A stretch of DNA of 51,275 bases from Gammaproteobacteria bacterium (GCA_026196275.1 JAPHTQ010000048.1:1-51275); one strand, 5' to 3'; positions 19,437 to 28,867 are shown, numbered from the stretch's first letter. Program-made: numbers and translations. The notes: generated by a model from the sequence alone, not told the origin.

Positions 19437-19802
19437 TCAGTGCTCCCCGCGGGTGCGGCGGATCCCTGCCAGGCGGTTACCCTGCTTCTGCGGGCCACCC
19501 TTGGGGAAAATATCATGCAGGTAACGGTTGTTACCGCGCTCGGGACCCCAAACCTTGGCAAAGTATTTGATCATCGTGCGGACCTGGGCCTGAACCCGGT
19601 GCTCCTCATAGTAGTCGCGGATGTAGTGGATCACCTCCCAGTGTTCGTCGGTCAGATCAAGTCCTTCTTTCTTTGCAAGAGCGTGGACGAAGGCTTCAGA
19701 CCATTTGTTCATGTCCTGGATGTAACCCTCCTGATCGGTAGCGACAAGTTCGCCATCTGCATCAACATACTCGGTGCGAATTGCGGAAGGATTGGTTTGC
19801 AT
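19437..19802 (-). CDS. DsrC/TusE-family protein lacking the catalytic cysteines (RspA-like)
   Basis: The 121-residue protein has the DsrC/TusE fold signature: DQEGYIQDMNKWSE, LTDEHWEVIHYIRDYYEEH, then a C-terminal arm with YLHDIFPKGG and KQGNRLAGI. DsrC ends in an arm with two redox cysteines and TusE keeps the penultimate one. This arm ends in GIRRTRGEH and the whole protein contains no cysteine, so sulfur-relay chemistry is unlikely. Such members have been called RspA, a suspected regulatory branch. It lies last in the nitrate operon, 28 bases after the cytochrome gene. Function in nitrate respiration is unknown. Confidence 0.85.
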   Translation of the reverse strand: MQTNPSAIRTEYVDADGELVATDQEGYIQDMNKWSEAFVHALAKKEGLDLTDEHWEVIHYIRDYYEEHRVQAQVRTMIKYFAKVWGPERGNNRYLHDIFPKGGPQKQGNRLAGIRRTRGEH

Positions 19803-19830
19803 GTTTTAACCTCTTGAGTTGTACTCATCT

Positions 19831-20310
19831 TCACTTGGAAGAGGGGGCTTGCTGCAGTAACTCGATATAGATACCCAGAATGTGGATCTCTTCATCGGAA
19901 AGCTCTTTGGCCCACGGTGCCATCAGGTTGGTCATCGGGCCCACCTTCTGACCATCCCGGTAATGGTTGAGCATAACCTTGATACTGTCCTCAGTATGGC
20001 CGAGCAGGCTGGGTGTAAATTTTCCACCATGCCCTGTCGGATGGTGGCAAAGGCGGCAGTTTTTGTTGAATCTGTTCATCCCGGCCCTGGCTTTTTTTCC
20101 CAGTTCCGGATCACTCCTCTCCAACTCTTCAATAAGAGGCAAAACGGGCGACTCGATGGAGTATACCGAGGTGCCCCCGCTGACATATTGTATGGCGAAA
20201 TGAACACCGGTTCCGACGACTGCCACGAGCAGGAGCCAGCGCAGGGTCTGCATGCGACGCTGTATGTTACTGCGCACGCTTTTCGTATCACTACTGCTGG
20301 TGTCACTCAT
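19831..20310 (-). CDS. Membrane-anchored monohaem c-type cytochrome of the nar operon
   Basis: It has 159 residues, with one uncleaved-looking N-terminal membrane helix (about residues 22-42) and then a periplasmic domain. There is a single CXXCH haem site (CRLCH, residues 85-89), and Met ligand candidates lie in GPMTNLMAPWAKEL. Located between narI and the DsrC-like gene, it is a candidate electron carrier linked to the nitrate reductase or to nitrite/NO reduction downstream. NarC of Thermus is a dihaem protein in a similar genetic position but is not obviously the same family. Confidence 0.85.
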   Translation of the reverse strand: MSDTSSSDTKSVRSNIQRRMQTLRWLLLVAVVGTGVHFAIQYVSGGTSVYSIESPVLPLIEELERSDPELGKKARAGMNRFNKNCRLCHHPTGHGGKFTPSLLGHTEDSIKVMLNHYRDGQKVGPMTNLMAPWAKELSDEEIHILGIYIELLQQAPSSK

Positions 20311-20346
20311 ATTAATTATGGGAGGCTTGAGGAGAACAAGATGTGG

Positions 20347-20373
20347 CCGCCGCTGCCAGGATGGCAGCGGCGG
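20347..20373 (-). repeat. Perfect 12-bp hairpin between narI and the cytochrome gene
   Basis: CCGCCGCTGCCA (20347-20358) and TGGCAGCGGCGG (20362-20373) pair perfectly around three bases. No T tract follows on the minus strand, so it is more likely an mRNA-stabilising or processing element protecting the narGHJI 3' end than a terminator. Confidence 0.7.
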
Positions 20374-20387
20374 GGACAGGCAAGGAA

Positions 20388-21086
20388 CTAGCGTGCGCTA
20401 GCGCGGTTGGTGCGAACGATCTGGTAGGCACGGGCAAGATAGCCAAAGGGTGCGCTCCAGATGTGAACCAGACGGGTGAAGGGGAACACCAGGAACACGG
20501 TCATACCGAAGAACAGATGCAGACGGAAGATCAGTTCGGCCTCGGCGATAAGTTCCGGTTTTGGGCTGAACAGTACGATACTCTTGGCCCACTGTGCCAT
20601 CGCCATCATGGTGTCGGCGTTGCCGTGGGAGGCATGCTGCGCGGTGATAAAGGTAGTGCTAAGTCCGAGCAGCAGGGTAAGCAACAGCCAGGTGAGGATG
20701 AAGAGGTCGGAGGCACGCCCTGCGGCACGCACGCGCGGATTGGTAACACGACGCCACCACAGCATGGCACCGCCGATAAGGCAGAGAATACCCAGGAAGC
20801 CACCACCATACATGGCGATGTACTGCTTGCCGAGCATGCTCAGCGAAACGGCATGCCAGATGGAAAACGGTGCCAGCAGACCCACCAGATGGCCAAGGAA
20901 GATACCGATAATACCGATATGGAAGAGGTTGCTGGCCAGGCGTACACCCGATGTTGAGAGTAACTGACTGGACGAGCTGGTCCAGCCGTATTGCTCGCGA
21001 TCGAAACGCATCCAACTGCCAATAAGAAACACCGACCCTGCCAGATAGGGGTAGATGCCGAAAGCAAAAAAGTTAATGTAATCCAT
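20388..21086 (-). CDS. narI: Respiratory nitrate reductase gamma subunit (cytochrome b)
   Basis: Membrane subunit oxidising quinol and passing electrons through two b haems to NarH. The protein has 232 residues starting MDYINFFAFGIYPYLAG and five hydrophobic helices. Haem-ligand His residues are in FHIGIIGIFLGHL near residues 55-65 and in the last helix region (FRLHLFFGMTVFLVFPFTRLVHIWSAP). A start seven codons upstream is possible but less like the family. Last of the narGHJI set. Confidence 0.96.
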   Translation of the reverse strand: MDYINFFAFGIYPYLAGSVFLIGSWMRFDREQYGWTSSSSQLLSTSGVRLASNLFHIGIIGIFLGHLVGLLAPFSIWHAVSLSMLGKQYIAMYGGGFLGILCLIGGAMLWWRRVTNPRVRAAGRASDLFILTWLLLTLLLGLSTTFITAQHASHGNADTMMAMAQWAKSIVLFSPKPELIAEAELIFRLHLFFGMTVFLVFPFTRLVHIWSAPFGYLARAYQIVRTNRASAR

Positions 21087-21099
21087 GTTGCTCTCCTCA

Positions 21100-21118
21100 G
21101 GCCGCAAAAAATGCGGCC
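21100..21118 (-). repeat. Small perfect hairpin between narJ and narI
   Basis: GGCCGCA at 21100-21106 pairs with TGCGGCC at 21112-21118 around an AAAAA loop. It falls just ahead of the narI ribosome-binding region, so it could tune narI translation or mark an mRNA processing point. Confidence 0.55.
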
Positions 21119-21155
21119 ATTAATAAGGTTTTTGTATTCAGTCCAACCACCGATC

Positions 21156-21680
21156 TTAAGCAGCTAAACGGGTCAGCGTGGCGCGGCTTTTGACGATGGA
21201 AAGCAGTGCTGCATAGGGACTCCCTGCCTTGGTCAGGTTGTCCGCCAGCAACGCCAGTACTTTGTGCGCATCAGACAGGAACATCGTCGCCTCCTTCTCT
21301 TCAAGCAGGGAGGTGAATTCCAGGATCAGCGGCAGAAAATCGGGCAACTCATTGGTCGCCACCTCAATGCCGTAGTCCTGATACAGTCCAGCCAGGTCGA
21401 TCAAGGCCGGACCACGGTTCCTGTCGTTGTCGTCACCGAACAGGTGGTGAGTCAGATGCAGACTGTGCTCAGGTGTCATGTCGAAGGTCTTGACGTAGTC
21501 TGCCTGTTGTTCAGTCAGCGGCATACTGGTCAGGTGGTCAAGAAACTTGTACAAAGCTTCCTTTTCCTCCTTCTCGATATTCTGGCTACCGTCGATTTCA
21601 GCACGAATTTCCGGCAGGTGTTCCACCAACTCCTGATTCGGATAGTCCAGTAGCGCAGATAGGATTTTGTAAATGGACAT
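21156..21680 (-). CDS. narJ: Nitrate reductase assembly chaperone NarJ
   Basis: Redox-enzyme maturation protein that holds apo-NarG for molybdenum-cofactor insertion before membrane assembly. It is 174 residues, all helical, starting MSIYKILSALLDYPNQELVEHL. The TorD/NarJ family segment SLHLTHHLFGDDNDRGP-type (EHSLHLTHHLFGDDNDRNRG) is present. AGGAGG lies seven bases before the ATG at 21680; a GTG one codon earlier is the only alternative. Confidence 0.95.
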   Translation of the reverse strand: MSIYKILSALLDYPNQELVEHLPEIRAEIDGSQNIEKEEKEALYKFLDHLTSMPLTEQQADYVKTFDMTPEHSLHLTHHLFGDDNDRNRGPALIDLAGLYQDYGIEVATNELPDFLPLILEFTSLLEEKEATMFLSDAHKVLALLADNLTKAGSPYAALLSIVKSRATLTRLAA

Positions 21681-21691
21681 CACATATCCTC

Positions 21692-23242
21692 CTAGCTCTT
21701 CTTGTCTGAACGCGGTGCCAGTTCCGCAGGTTCCGGCGTATCCTTACGGCGCCGTGGGAACAGGGAGACCGTGCTTATGCCAGACGAAGAATCATTACCG
21801 AAGGTAAATCCGTTCTGACCCTGGAAGCCATAGGCATCTTCCATCCGCTCTTCGGCATGTCCGGTGGGAATGACGAAACGGTCTTCGTAGTTGGCAATTG
21901 CCAGGTAACGGTACATTTCCTTGGCCTGCTCTTCAGTGATCCCTGCCGCTTCCAGTGGCCGTGTATCCGCAACGCCTTCAACATGCACCGAGCGCTGGTA
22001 GCTGCGCATGGCGATAAGACGGTTCATCGCGGTAAGTACGGGCTCTTCCTTCCCTGCAGTAAACAGGTTGGCGAGATACTTCATCGGTGTGCGCAGGGTT
22101 CCGGCGACTGGAATTGCACCGTCCGGCCCAAGCGGAAGATTACCCTGATCAATCTGGGACTGAACGGGTGAGAGCGGCGGCACGTACCAGACCATCGGCA
22201 GAGTGCGGAACTCAGGGTGCAGCGGGAAGGCGATCTTCCAGTCTATCGCCATTTTGTAGATTGGCGACTTTTGGGCTGCAATGATCCAGTCCTCGTTGAT
22301 ACCTTCCGCCTTGGCCGCAGCAATCACTTCCGGGTCATTGGGGTCGAGGAAGATGTTGCACTGTGCTTCATACAGATCCTGGTCATTCTTTGTGCTGGCA
22401 AGCTCTTCGATACGGTCGGCATCATAAAGCATGATACCGTTGTAGCGAATGCGTCCGACGCAGGATTCCGAGCACACGGTCGGCATACCCGATTCGACGC
22501 GGGGGTAGCAGCCGATACACTTTTCGGCCTTGCCCGACTCCCAGTTGTAGAACACCTTCTTGTAGGGGCAGGCACTTTGACAGAAACGCCAGCCACGGCA
22601 CTTGTCCTGGTCAGCCAGAACGATCCCATCCTCTTCGCGTTTGTAGAGGGAACCGGAAGGACAGGCTGCTACACAGGCCGGGTTCATGCAGTGGTTGCAG
22701 ATCCGTGGCAAATAGAGGTTAAAGGTGTTCTCGAACTGGCCATACATCTCCTTCTGGATGTTGTCCATGTTCTTGTCTTTGCCGCGCTTGGAAAATTCAC
22801 CCGCCAGGTCATCTTCCCAGTTCGGACCCCATGTGATTTTTTCCATCGGGTCGCCAGAAATCATGGAAAGCGGGCGTGCGGTGGGCGCCGCCTCAGACAA
22901 CGGAGCATTCTGCAACCGTGCATAGTTGTAGGTGAACGGTTCGTAGTAGTCGTCAATCTCCGGCAGATCAGGGTTGGCAAAGATATTCAACAGCTTGGAC
23001 ATACGGCCGCCGGATTTGAGCTCCAGCTTGCCGTTCTTGAGTGTCCAGCCACCTTTCCATTTCTCCTGGTCTTCCCATTGCTTCGGATAGCCGATACCGG
23101 GCTTGGACTCAACGTTGTTAAACCATACGTATTCCACACCTTTACGGTTGGTCCAGGTGTTCTTGCATGTAACCGAGCAGGTATGGCAGCCGATGCATTT
23201 GTCAAGATTAAAGACAAATGCGAATTGTGCACGTACTTTCAT
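21692..23242 (-). CDS. narH: Respiratory nitrate reductase beta subunit (iron-sulfur)
   Basis: Electron-transfer subunit carrying four iron-sulfur clusters between NarI and NarG. The protein has 516 residues. Cysteine groups are visible at CIGCHTCSVTC near the N-terminus, CNHCMNPACVAACP, and CRGWRFCQSACPYKK, where Trp replaces a Cys and defines the [3Fe-4S] cluster as in E. coli NarH. A further set is in CIGCYPR and CSESC. The C-terminus is rich in charged residues and ends about eleven bases before narJ. Confidence 0.98.
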   Translation of the reverse strand: MKVRAQFAFVFNLDKCIGCHTCSVTCKNTWTNRKGVEYVWFNNVESKPGIGYPKQWEDQEKWKGGWTLKNGKLELKSGGRMSKLLNIFANPDLPEIDDYYEPFTYNYARLQNAPLSEAAPTARPLSMISGDPMEKITWGPNWEDDLAGEFSKRGKDKNMDNIQKEMYGQFENTFNLYLPRICNHCMNPACVAACPSGSLYKREEDGIVLADQDKCRGWRFCQSACPYKKVFYNWESGKAEKCIGCYPRVESGMPTVCSESCVGRIRYNGIMLYDADRIEELASTKNDQDLYEAQCNIFLDPNDPEVIAAAKAEGINEDWIIAAQKSPIYKMAIDWKIAFPLHPEFRTLPMVWYVPPLSPVQSQIDQGNLPLGPDGAIPVAGTLRTPMKYLANLFTAGKEEPVLTAMNRLIAMRSYQRSVHVEGVADTRPLEAAGITEEQAKEMYRYLAIANYEDRFVIPTGHAEERMEDAYGFQGQNGFTFGNDSSSGISTVSLFPRRRKDTPEPAELAPRSDKKS

Positions 23243-23291
23243 AGGTCTCTCCTAATTATCCAGTTCACGATTTACCCAGTTCACACAACAA

Positions 23292-26200
23292 TCAACGCGG
23301 GCCAATACCGGGCGGGTTGAGTTGAGCTTCCCGCTCTGGAGTAAGCGGGCGTTCGAGCCAATCGATATCTTTGTCGGCAATCTTACGCATGATTACCTCG
23401 GTGTCGCGGTTACAACCTACCGTTCCGTAATAGTTGAAACTGTAGGCCAGCTGGACATAGCCACCAATCATGTTGGTTGGTTTGATGACGACGCGTGTCA
23501 CGGAATTGAGAATGCCGCCCCGTTTGCCGGTGGTATTGGAGCCCGGCACGTTCACAATCTTCTCCTGGGCGTGATACATCATCGCCATGCCACGGGATAC
23601 GCGTTGCGAGACCACTGCGCGTGCGATGGTTGAACCGTTGGCATTAACCGCCTCGACCCAGTCGTTATCCTCAATGCCGGCTGCCTTGGCATCAACCTCG
23701 GAAATCCACACATAGGGACCGCCCCGGAACAGGGTCAGCATGCGATGGTTGTCCTGATAGGTTGAATGGATACCCCACTTGGAGTGTGGTGTGATCCACT
23801 TCAGCTTGATATGGCTGCTGTTGGAGATCTCCGGTGAGAGATTACTGAAGGACTTCATGTCCTGTGGTGGCTTATGCACACAGAAACCTTCACCGAAATC
23901 GAGCATCCACTCGTGATCCTGATAGAAATGGGCACGTCCGGTCAGCGTACGGAACGGGATATGTTCATGGATATTGGTATAGCACGAAGTGTAAGAGACG
24001 GTTTCGGACTCGATCCCCGACCAGGTCGGTGCGGTGATGATCTTGCGTGGCTGTACCTTGATATCATCGAAGGTGATCTTGTCCTCTTGCCGTGCCGCAT
24101 ACAGATGGTGATGGTCAATGCCGGTCTTCTTCGACAGGGCGGACCAGGACTTGTGGGCGACTTCACCGCAGGTTTCCGGCGCCATACGCATCACTGAATC
24201 ACAGACGAAGATATCCTCTTCCAGCGACGGCATGCCCTGGGATACCCCCGGCTCCTTGACTTCGCCGTTCATCACCTTGAGCTCTTCGTACTCTTCCTCG
24301 GTATTCCAGTCGAGACCCTTAACGCCATTGCCAATATTGACCATCATCGGGCCGATAGCGATGTACTTTCTGTAGGTGTCGGAAAAATTGCGCTCGACGA
24401 CCTTGAGCAGCGGCATGGTCTTGCCGGGCACCGGGTCGCATTCGCCTTTGCTCCAGTCCTTGACCTCCCCGAATGGCTGAGCCATTTCAAATACCGAGTC
24501 ATGCTGCATCGGCAGGGCAACCAGGTCCTTGCGTGTGCCAAGATGCTTTTCCGCCAGTTCCGAGAATGTCTTGGCGATATTCTTGAAGATCTGCCAGTCA
24601 GACTTGGATTCCCAGGCCGGGGATACGGCCTCTGCGAGCGGATGCATAAACGGATGCATGTCGGTGGTATTGAGATCGTTCTTCTCATACCAGGTAGCGG
24701 TCGGCAGAACGATATCCGAGTAGGCGCCGGTGGAATTGAGACGGAAGTTGACATCCACCATCAGATCCAGTTTGGCGATGGGCGCTTCCTCGTGCCATTT
24801 GACCAGTTTGTTTTCACGTCCGTCACCGGATTCCTGCAGTACGCCGTTTTGTGCACCAAGCAGATGCTTGAGGAAGTACTCGTGCCCCTTGGCTGAGGTA
24901 CCGATCAGGTTGGCGCGCCAGACGAACAGGTTGCGCGGCCAGTTGACCGGGTTGTCCGGATCGGCAAATGCGACATCCAGCGAACCATCCTTGAGTTTGC
25001 CAATTACGTGTTGTGCAATGCCGGCCTCGTCAGTGGCACCGGCCTTTTCGGCTTCGGCAACCAGATCAAGCGGGTTGGCATTCCAGTGTGGTGCTGATGG
25101 CAGCCAGCCCATGCGAACAGCGGCGACGTTGTAGTCGGCCAATGAGTAACCCTTGTACTTGCCTTTGCCGGCAGGTGAGGTGAGATCATCGGGACGAAGG
25201 GTTTCATAACGCCACTGGTCGGTGTGGAAGTACCAGTAGGAGGTGGAGTTCATGTGACGGGGTGGACGATGCCAGTCGAGAGCGAAGGCGATCGGTGCCC
25301 AACCAGCCTGCGGACGCAACTTTTCCTGGCCCACGTAGTGTGCCCAGCCACCCCCTGATTGACCTACACAGCCGCAGAGGTGCAACAGGTTCATCACACC
25401 ACGGTACATCATATCGTTGTGATACCAGTGGTTGATCGCCGCACCCATGATGACCATGGATTTACCCTGGGTCTTGGAGGCGTTGTAGGCGAATTCGCGA
25501 CCGGTACGTTCGATGTCGGCAGCCTTAACACCAGTAACCTTTTCCGCCCAGGCCGGGGTGTAGGCCACGCTGGCGTCGCTGTAATCACTGGTTACATTCT
25601 CACCGCCGAGACCGCGGTCAATACCGTATTGTGCAACCTGCATATCGAAAACGGTAGCAACCAGGGCTTCTTCGCCACTGGCCAGCTTCACTTTGCGCAC
25701 AGGCACATTGCGGTACAGCAGATCACCTTCACCGGGTTCGAAGTGGGGGAAGCCGACAGAAACCACGTCATCCTTGCCATCGATGCATGACAGTTGAGCC
25801 ACGATTTCCTCTTGAGTGGCGGCGTTTTTGGGCAGCAGGTTCCACTTGCCCTCTTCACCCCAACGGAAGCCGATGGAACCGTTTGGTGCTACAAATGACT
25901 TTGATTTCTCATCATAAACGATGGTTTTCCATTCAGGGTTGTTGGTCTCACCCAGGGCACCATCCAGATCGGAGGCACGCAGGCAGCGGTCAGAGACATA
26001 ACCATCACCCTGTTTACGCAGCATTACCTGAACGGGCAGGTCGGTGTACTTGCGTGCATATTCGGAAAAATAGGGATCCTGATTGTCGATGTAGAACTCT
26101 TTCAGTGCCACATGACCCATCGCCAGGAAGGCTGCCGTATCGGTGCCCGGATTGACCGGCATCCACAGGTCGGATGCCTTGCAGTACTCGGCGTAATCGG

Positions 26201-27047
26201 GTGCCATGGAGATGACCTTCGCACCCTTGTAACGCACTTCGGAGACAAAGTGCGCATCCGGTGTACGTGTGGTGGGCAGGCTGGAACCACACACGATAAG
26301 ATAAGTAGAGTTGAACCAGTCAGCTGATTCCGGTACGTCGGTCTGCTCCCCCCATGTTTGCGGGGAGGCCGCCGGCAGATCGCAATACCAGTCATAGAAG
26401 GAACCGCAGGCACCACCGATCAGTGACAGATAGCGTGCGCCGGAGGCGTAGGAAATTTGCGACATGGCCGGAATGGGCGAGAAACCGAAAATACGGTCGG
26501 GACCATATTTCTGGATGGTATGAACGTTGGCGGCCGCGACGATTTCTTTCACTTCTTCCCAATCGGCACGCACGAAACCACCCAGACCACGTACGGCGGT
26601 GTATTGCTTGCGCTTGCCTGCGTCAGCCTGGATCGCGGCCCAAGCCTCGACCGGGTCTTTGCCGGCCAGACGTTCGGCGCGGAACAAATCAAGCAAACGA
26701 CCACGGATCAGTGGGTATTTGACACGTTGCGGGCTGTACAGGTACCAGGAAAACGATGCCCCGCGCTGGCAGCCACGCGGCTCATGATCGGGCAAATCTT
26801 CACGGGTACGGGGGTAGTCGGTCTGCTGCATCTCGTATGAGACCAGGCCGTTCTTGACGAAGATCTTCCAGGAACAGCCACCGGTACAGTTGACGCCATG
26901 GGTGGAACGTATCACCTTGTCATGCTGCCAACGATGGCGGTAGGCATCTTCCCATTGACGGTCTTCATTGGTCACGATCCCGTGGCCACCGGAAAATGTT
27001 TCTTTGGTCTTGGTCAAAAACTTCAGTCTATCGAGGAAATGGCTCAT
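23292..27047 (-). CDS. narG: Respiratory nitrate reductase alpha subunit (molybdenum)
   Basis: Catalytic subunit reducing nitrate to nitrite on the cytoplasmic face with a bis-MGD molybdenum cofactor. It is 1251 residues, the family length. The N-terminal [4Fe-4S] site has the His-Cys arrangement HGVNCTGGCSWKIF, with the last Cys in EPRGCQRGAS. The molybdenum Asp ligand region FYDWYCDLPAASPQTWGEQ is intact. There is no twin-arginine leader beyond the vestigial NarG N-terminus, consistent with a cytoplasmic enzyme. Confidence 0.98.
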   Translation of the reverse strand: MSHFLDRLKFLTKTKETFSGGHGIVTNEDRQWEDAYRHRWQHDKVIRSTHGVNCTGGCSWKIFVKNGLVSYEMQQTDYPRTREDLPDHEPRGCQRGASFSWYLYSPQRVKYPLIRGRLLDLFRAERLAGKDPVEAWAAIQADAGKRKQYTAVRGLGGFVRADWEEVKEIVAAANVHTIQKYGPDRIFGFSPIPAMSQISYASGARYLSLIGGACGSFYDWYCDLPAASPQTWGEQTDVPESADWFNSTYLIVCGSSLPTTRTPDAHFVSEVRYKGAKVISMAPDYAEYCKASDLWMPVNPGTDTAAFLAMGHVALKEFYIDNQDPYFSEYARKYTDLPVQVMLRKQGDGYVSDRCLRASDLDGALGETNNPEWKTIVYDEKSKSFVAPNGSIGFRWGEEGKWNLLPKNAATQEEIVAQLSCIDGKDDVVSVGFPHFEPGEGDLLYRNVPVRKVKLASGEEALVATVFDMQVAQYGIDRGLGGENVTSDYSDASVAYTPAWAEKVTGVKAADIERTGREFAYNASKTQGKSMVIMGAAINHWYHNDMMYRGVMNLLHLCGCVGQSGGGWAHYVGQEKLRPQAGWAPIAFALDWHRPPRHMNSTSYWYFHTDQWRYETLRPDDLTSPAGKGKYKGYSLADYNVAAVRMGWLPSAPHWNANPLDLVAEAEKAGATDEAGIAQHVIGKLKDGSLDVAFADPDNPVNWPRNLFVWRANLIGTSAKGHEYFLKHLLGAQNGVLQESGDGRENKLVKWHEEAPIAKLDLMVDVNFRLNSTGAYSDIVLPTATWYEKNDLNTTDMHPFMHPLAEAVSPAWESKSDWQIFKNIAKTFSELAEKHLGTRKDLVALPMQHDSVFEMAQPFGEVKDWSKGECDPVPGKTMPLLKVVERNFSDTYRKYIAIGPMMVNIGNGVKGLDWNTEEEYEELKVMNGEVKEPGVSQGMPSLEEDIFVCDSVMRMAPETCGEVAHKSWSALSKKTGIDHHHLYAARQEDKITFDDIKVQPRKIITAPTWSGIESETVSYTSCYTNIHEHIPFRTLTGRAHFYQDHEWMLDFGEGFCVHKPPQDMKSFSNLSPEISNSSHIKLKWITPHSKWGIHSTYQDNHRMLTLFRGGPYVWISEVDAKAAGIEDNDWVEAVNANGSTIARAVVSQRVSRGMAMMYHAQEKIVNVPGSNTTGKRGGILNSVTRVVIKPTNMIGGYVQLAYSFNYYGTVGCNRDTEVIMRKIADKDIDWLERPLTPEREAQLNPPGIGPR

Positions 27048-27084
27048 CGCTCTTGTCTCCTGCCTGGGTACTTGTGATCTCGGC

Positions 27085-27105
27085 CCGGGAAGCAGTGCTT
27101 CCCGG
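27085..27105 (-). repeat. Hairpin between narK2 and narG
   Basis: CCGGGAAG (27085-27092) and CTTCCCGG (27098-27105) pair across CAGTG. There is no T tract on the minus strand. In the 153-base narK2-narG gap it could be an mRNA processing or stability element separating transporter from reductase messages. Confidence 0.55.
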
Positions 27106-27200
27106 ACCGGGTGTATAGTAAATCGTGGTGGTAAACCCTTTAGTGCTCAGTGCACCTACAGGTTCTTTTAACGACTCCACCAGGTCGACTTTAGTCGATA

Positions 27201-28805
27201 TTAAGGGTTCTTCACTTCTGCTTTCGGGCCAAGGTAATACCACCAATTGAGCAGCAGGCAGAGGGCGTAGAAGATGGCGAAGCCGTAAAGGGCGTACTCC
27301 GGGGTGGCCATCTTGATCTGCTCACCGAATACCTTGGGAATAATGAAGGCGCCGTAGGCCGCTACCGCCGAGGTCCAGCCCAGGGCAGGACCGGCCTGCT
27401 CCTTTGGGAAGATCATGGCGATGGAGCGGAAGGTGGAGCCGTTGCCGATACCGGTCGCCGCGAAGAGCACCAGGAAGAGAATGAAGAAGGGAGCGAAATA
27501 CTCTTCCGGTGTTGCCGACTGGTAGGCGGCCTTGAGGTAGTAGGCCACACCAAGGGCACTGGCAATCATGACAATAGAGACGATCTGGGTAACCTTGGCG
27601 CCACCCATCTTGTCGGCGATCCAGCCACCGACCGGGCGAATCAGCGCACCGATGAACGGACCCATCCAGGCATACATCAGTGCGGAGGGACCATTAGGAT
27701 TGGCCAGGTCATGGGTCATGACGCCATCCACTTCGATATGCTGGAAACCGAACACTACCTTAATGGCCAAGGCAAAGCCGGCGGAGTAGCCGATGAAGCT
27801 GCCGAAGGTCATGGTGTAGATGATACTCATTACCCAGGTGTGCTTGTTGCCAAAGATCTTGAACTGGCGCTTGAGGTTGGGCTTGATGTCGCCAGGGATC
27901 ATCTTCATCAGCATGACCGTGGCGAACAGGATACCGGCGATCACCGGCCACTTGGCCCAGTCGGGCGCACCCAGTCCGGTCGGTGCGGGCAGGATGATGT
28001 AGAGGCCGGCAGCAGCGGTGATGAAACCGATCAGCAGCATGCCGGTGATCTTGCTCATTGCACCTATCGGTGAGCCGATGTGCGGAGAAACCTCCTCGGT
28101 GCGGATATTGTTCATGCCGAACCAGCCGGCAAAGGCCAGCGGTACCAGGAACAGCAGCCAGACAAAACCGGCATTGTGGATGTAGGTTTCGGTGCCGGCG
28201 GGGATTTTACCGATCAGTGTGCCCGAGGTATTCTCCAGGATCATCGGCTCACCGCCGAAGATAGCGAAGGTCATCACCAGCGGCACCAGGATCTGCATGG
28301 TGGTCACCCCGGCGTTACCCAGACCGGCATTCAGCCCCAGTGCCAGCCCCTGCATCCGCTTGGGGAAGAAGAAGCTGATATTGGACATGGAGGAGGCGAA
28401 GTTGCCGCCACCAAAGCCGGAGAGGAAGGCAAGCAACTGGAACACCCATAATGGCGTGTTCATATCCTGCAGGGCAAAGCCGGTGCCGACGGCGGGGATC
28501 ATCAACAGCGCCGTGGTGAAGAAGATAGTGTTACGCCCACCGGCGATCCGCACAAAGAAGCTCGAGGGAATCCGCAGGGTGGCGCCCGTCAGGCCGGCGA
28601 TGGCTGACAGGGTAAACAGCTCCGCCTTCTCGAAGGGGAAGCCCAGGTTCAGCATCTGTACGGTAATGATCCCCCAGTAGAGCCATACGGCGAAGCCGCA
28701 CAGCAGACTTGGGATGGATATCCAGAGGTTTCGGTTGGCAATCTTCTTGCCACTCCGCTCCCAGAATGTCGGGTCTTCGACATTCCACTCTTTTAGGTCA
28801 GCCAT
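27201..28805 (-). CDS. narK2: NarK2-type nitrate/nitrite transporter
   Basis: Major facilitator superfamily protein of 534 residues with 12 or more predicted helices. The nitrate-porter signatures are visible: FLSGFGGGNFASSMSNISFFFPKRMQGLALGLNAGLGNAG in the first half and GIGNGSTFRSIAMIFPKEQAGPALGWTSAVAAYGAF in the second. NarK2-type members act as nitrate/nitrite antiporters. It has a longer central loop than its neighbour at 28.9-30.1 kb, and the pair suggests complementary uptake and exchange. Confidence 0.93.
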   Translation of the reverse strand: MADLKEWNVEDPTFWERSGKKIANRNLWISIPSLLCGFAVWLYWGIITVQMLNLGFPFEKAELFTLSAIAGLTGATLRIPSSFFVRIAGGRNTIFFTTALLMIPAVGTGFALQDMNTPLWVFQLLAFLSGFGGGNFASSMSNISFFFPKRMQGLALGLNAGLGNAGVTTMQILVPLVMTFAIFGGEPMILENTSGTLIGKIPAGTETYIHNAGFVWLLFLVPLAFAGWFGMNNIRTEEVSPHIGSPIGAMSKITGMLLIGFITAAAGLYIILPAPTGLGAPDWAKWPVIAGILFATVMLMKMIPGDIKPNLKRQFKIFGNKHTWVMSIIYTMTFGSFIGYSAGFALAIKVVFGFQHIEVDGVMTHDLANPNGPSALMYAWMGPFIGALIRPVGGWIADKMGGAKVTQIVSIVMIASALGVAYYLKAAYQSATPEEYFAPFFILFLVLFAATGIGNGSTFRSIAMIFPKEQAGPALGWTSAVAAYGAFIIPKVFGEQIKMATPEYALYGFAIFYALCLLLNWWYYLGPKAEVKNP

Positions 28806-28867
28806 AGTTGTACCCTCTTTGCTTGTGCGTGTATTAATTATCCAATTAATCGCAGGTTTTGAATCGG

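Noticed and set aside
19437-19802. Calling the DsrC-like gene dsrC or tusE
   Set aside because: The protein has no cysteine, so neither sulfur-carrier name is supported.
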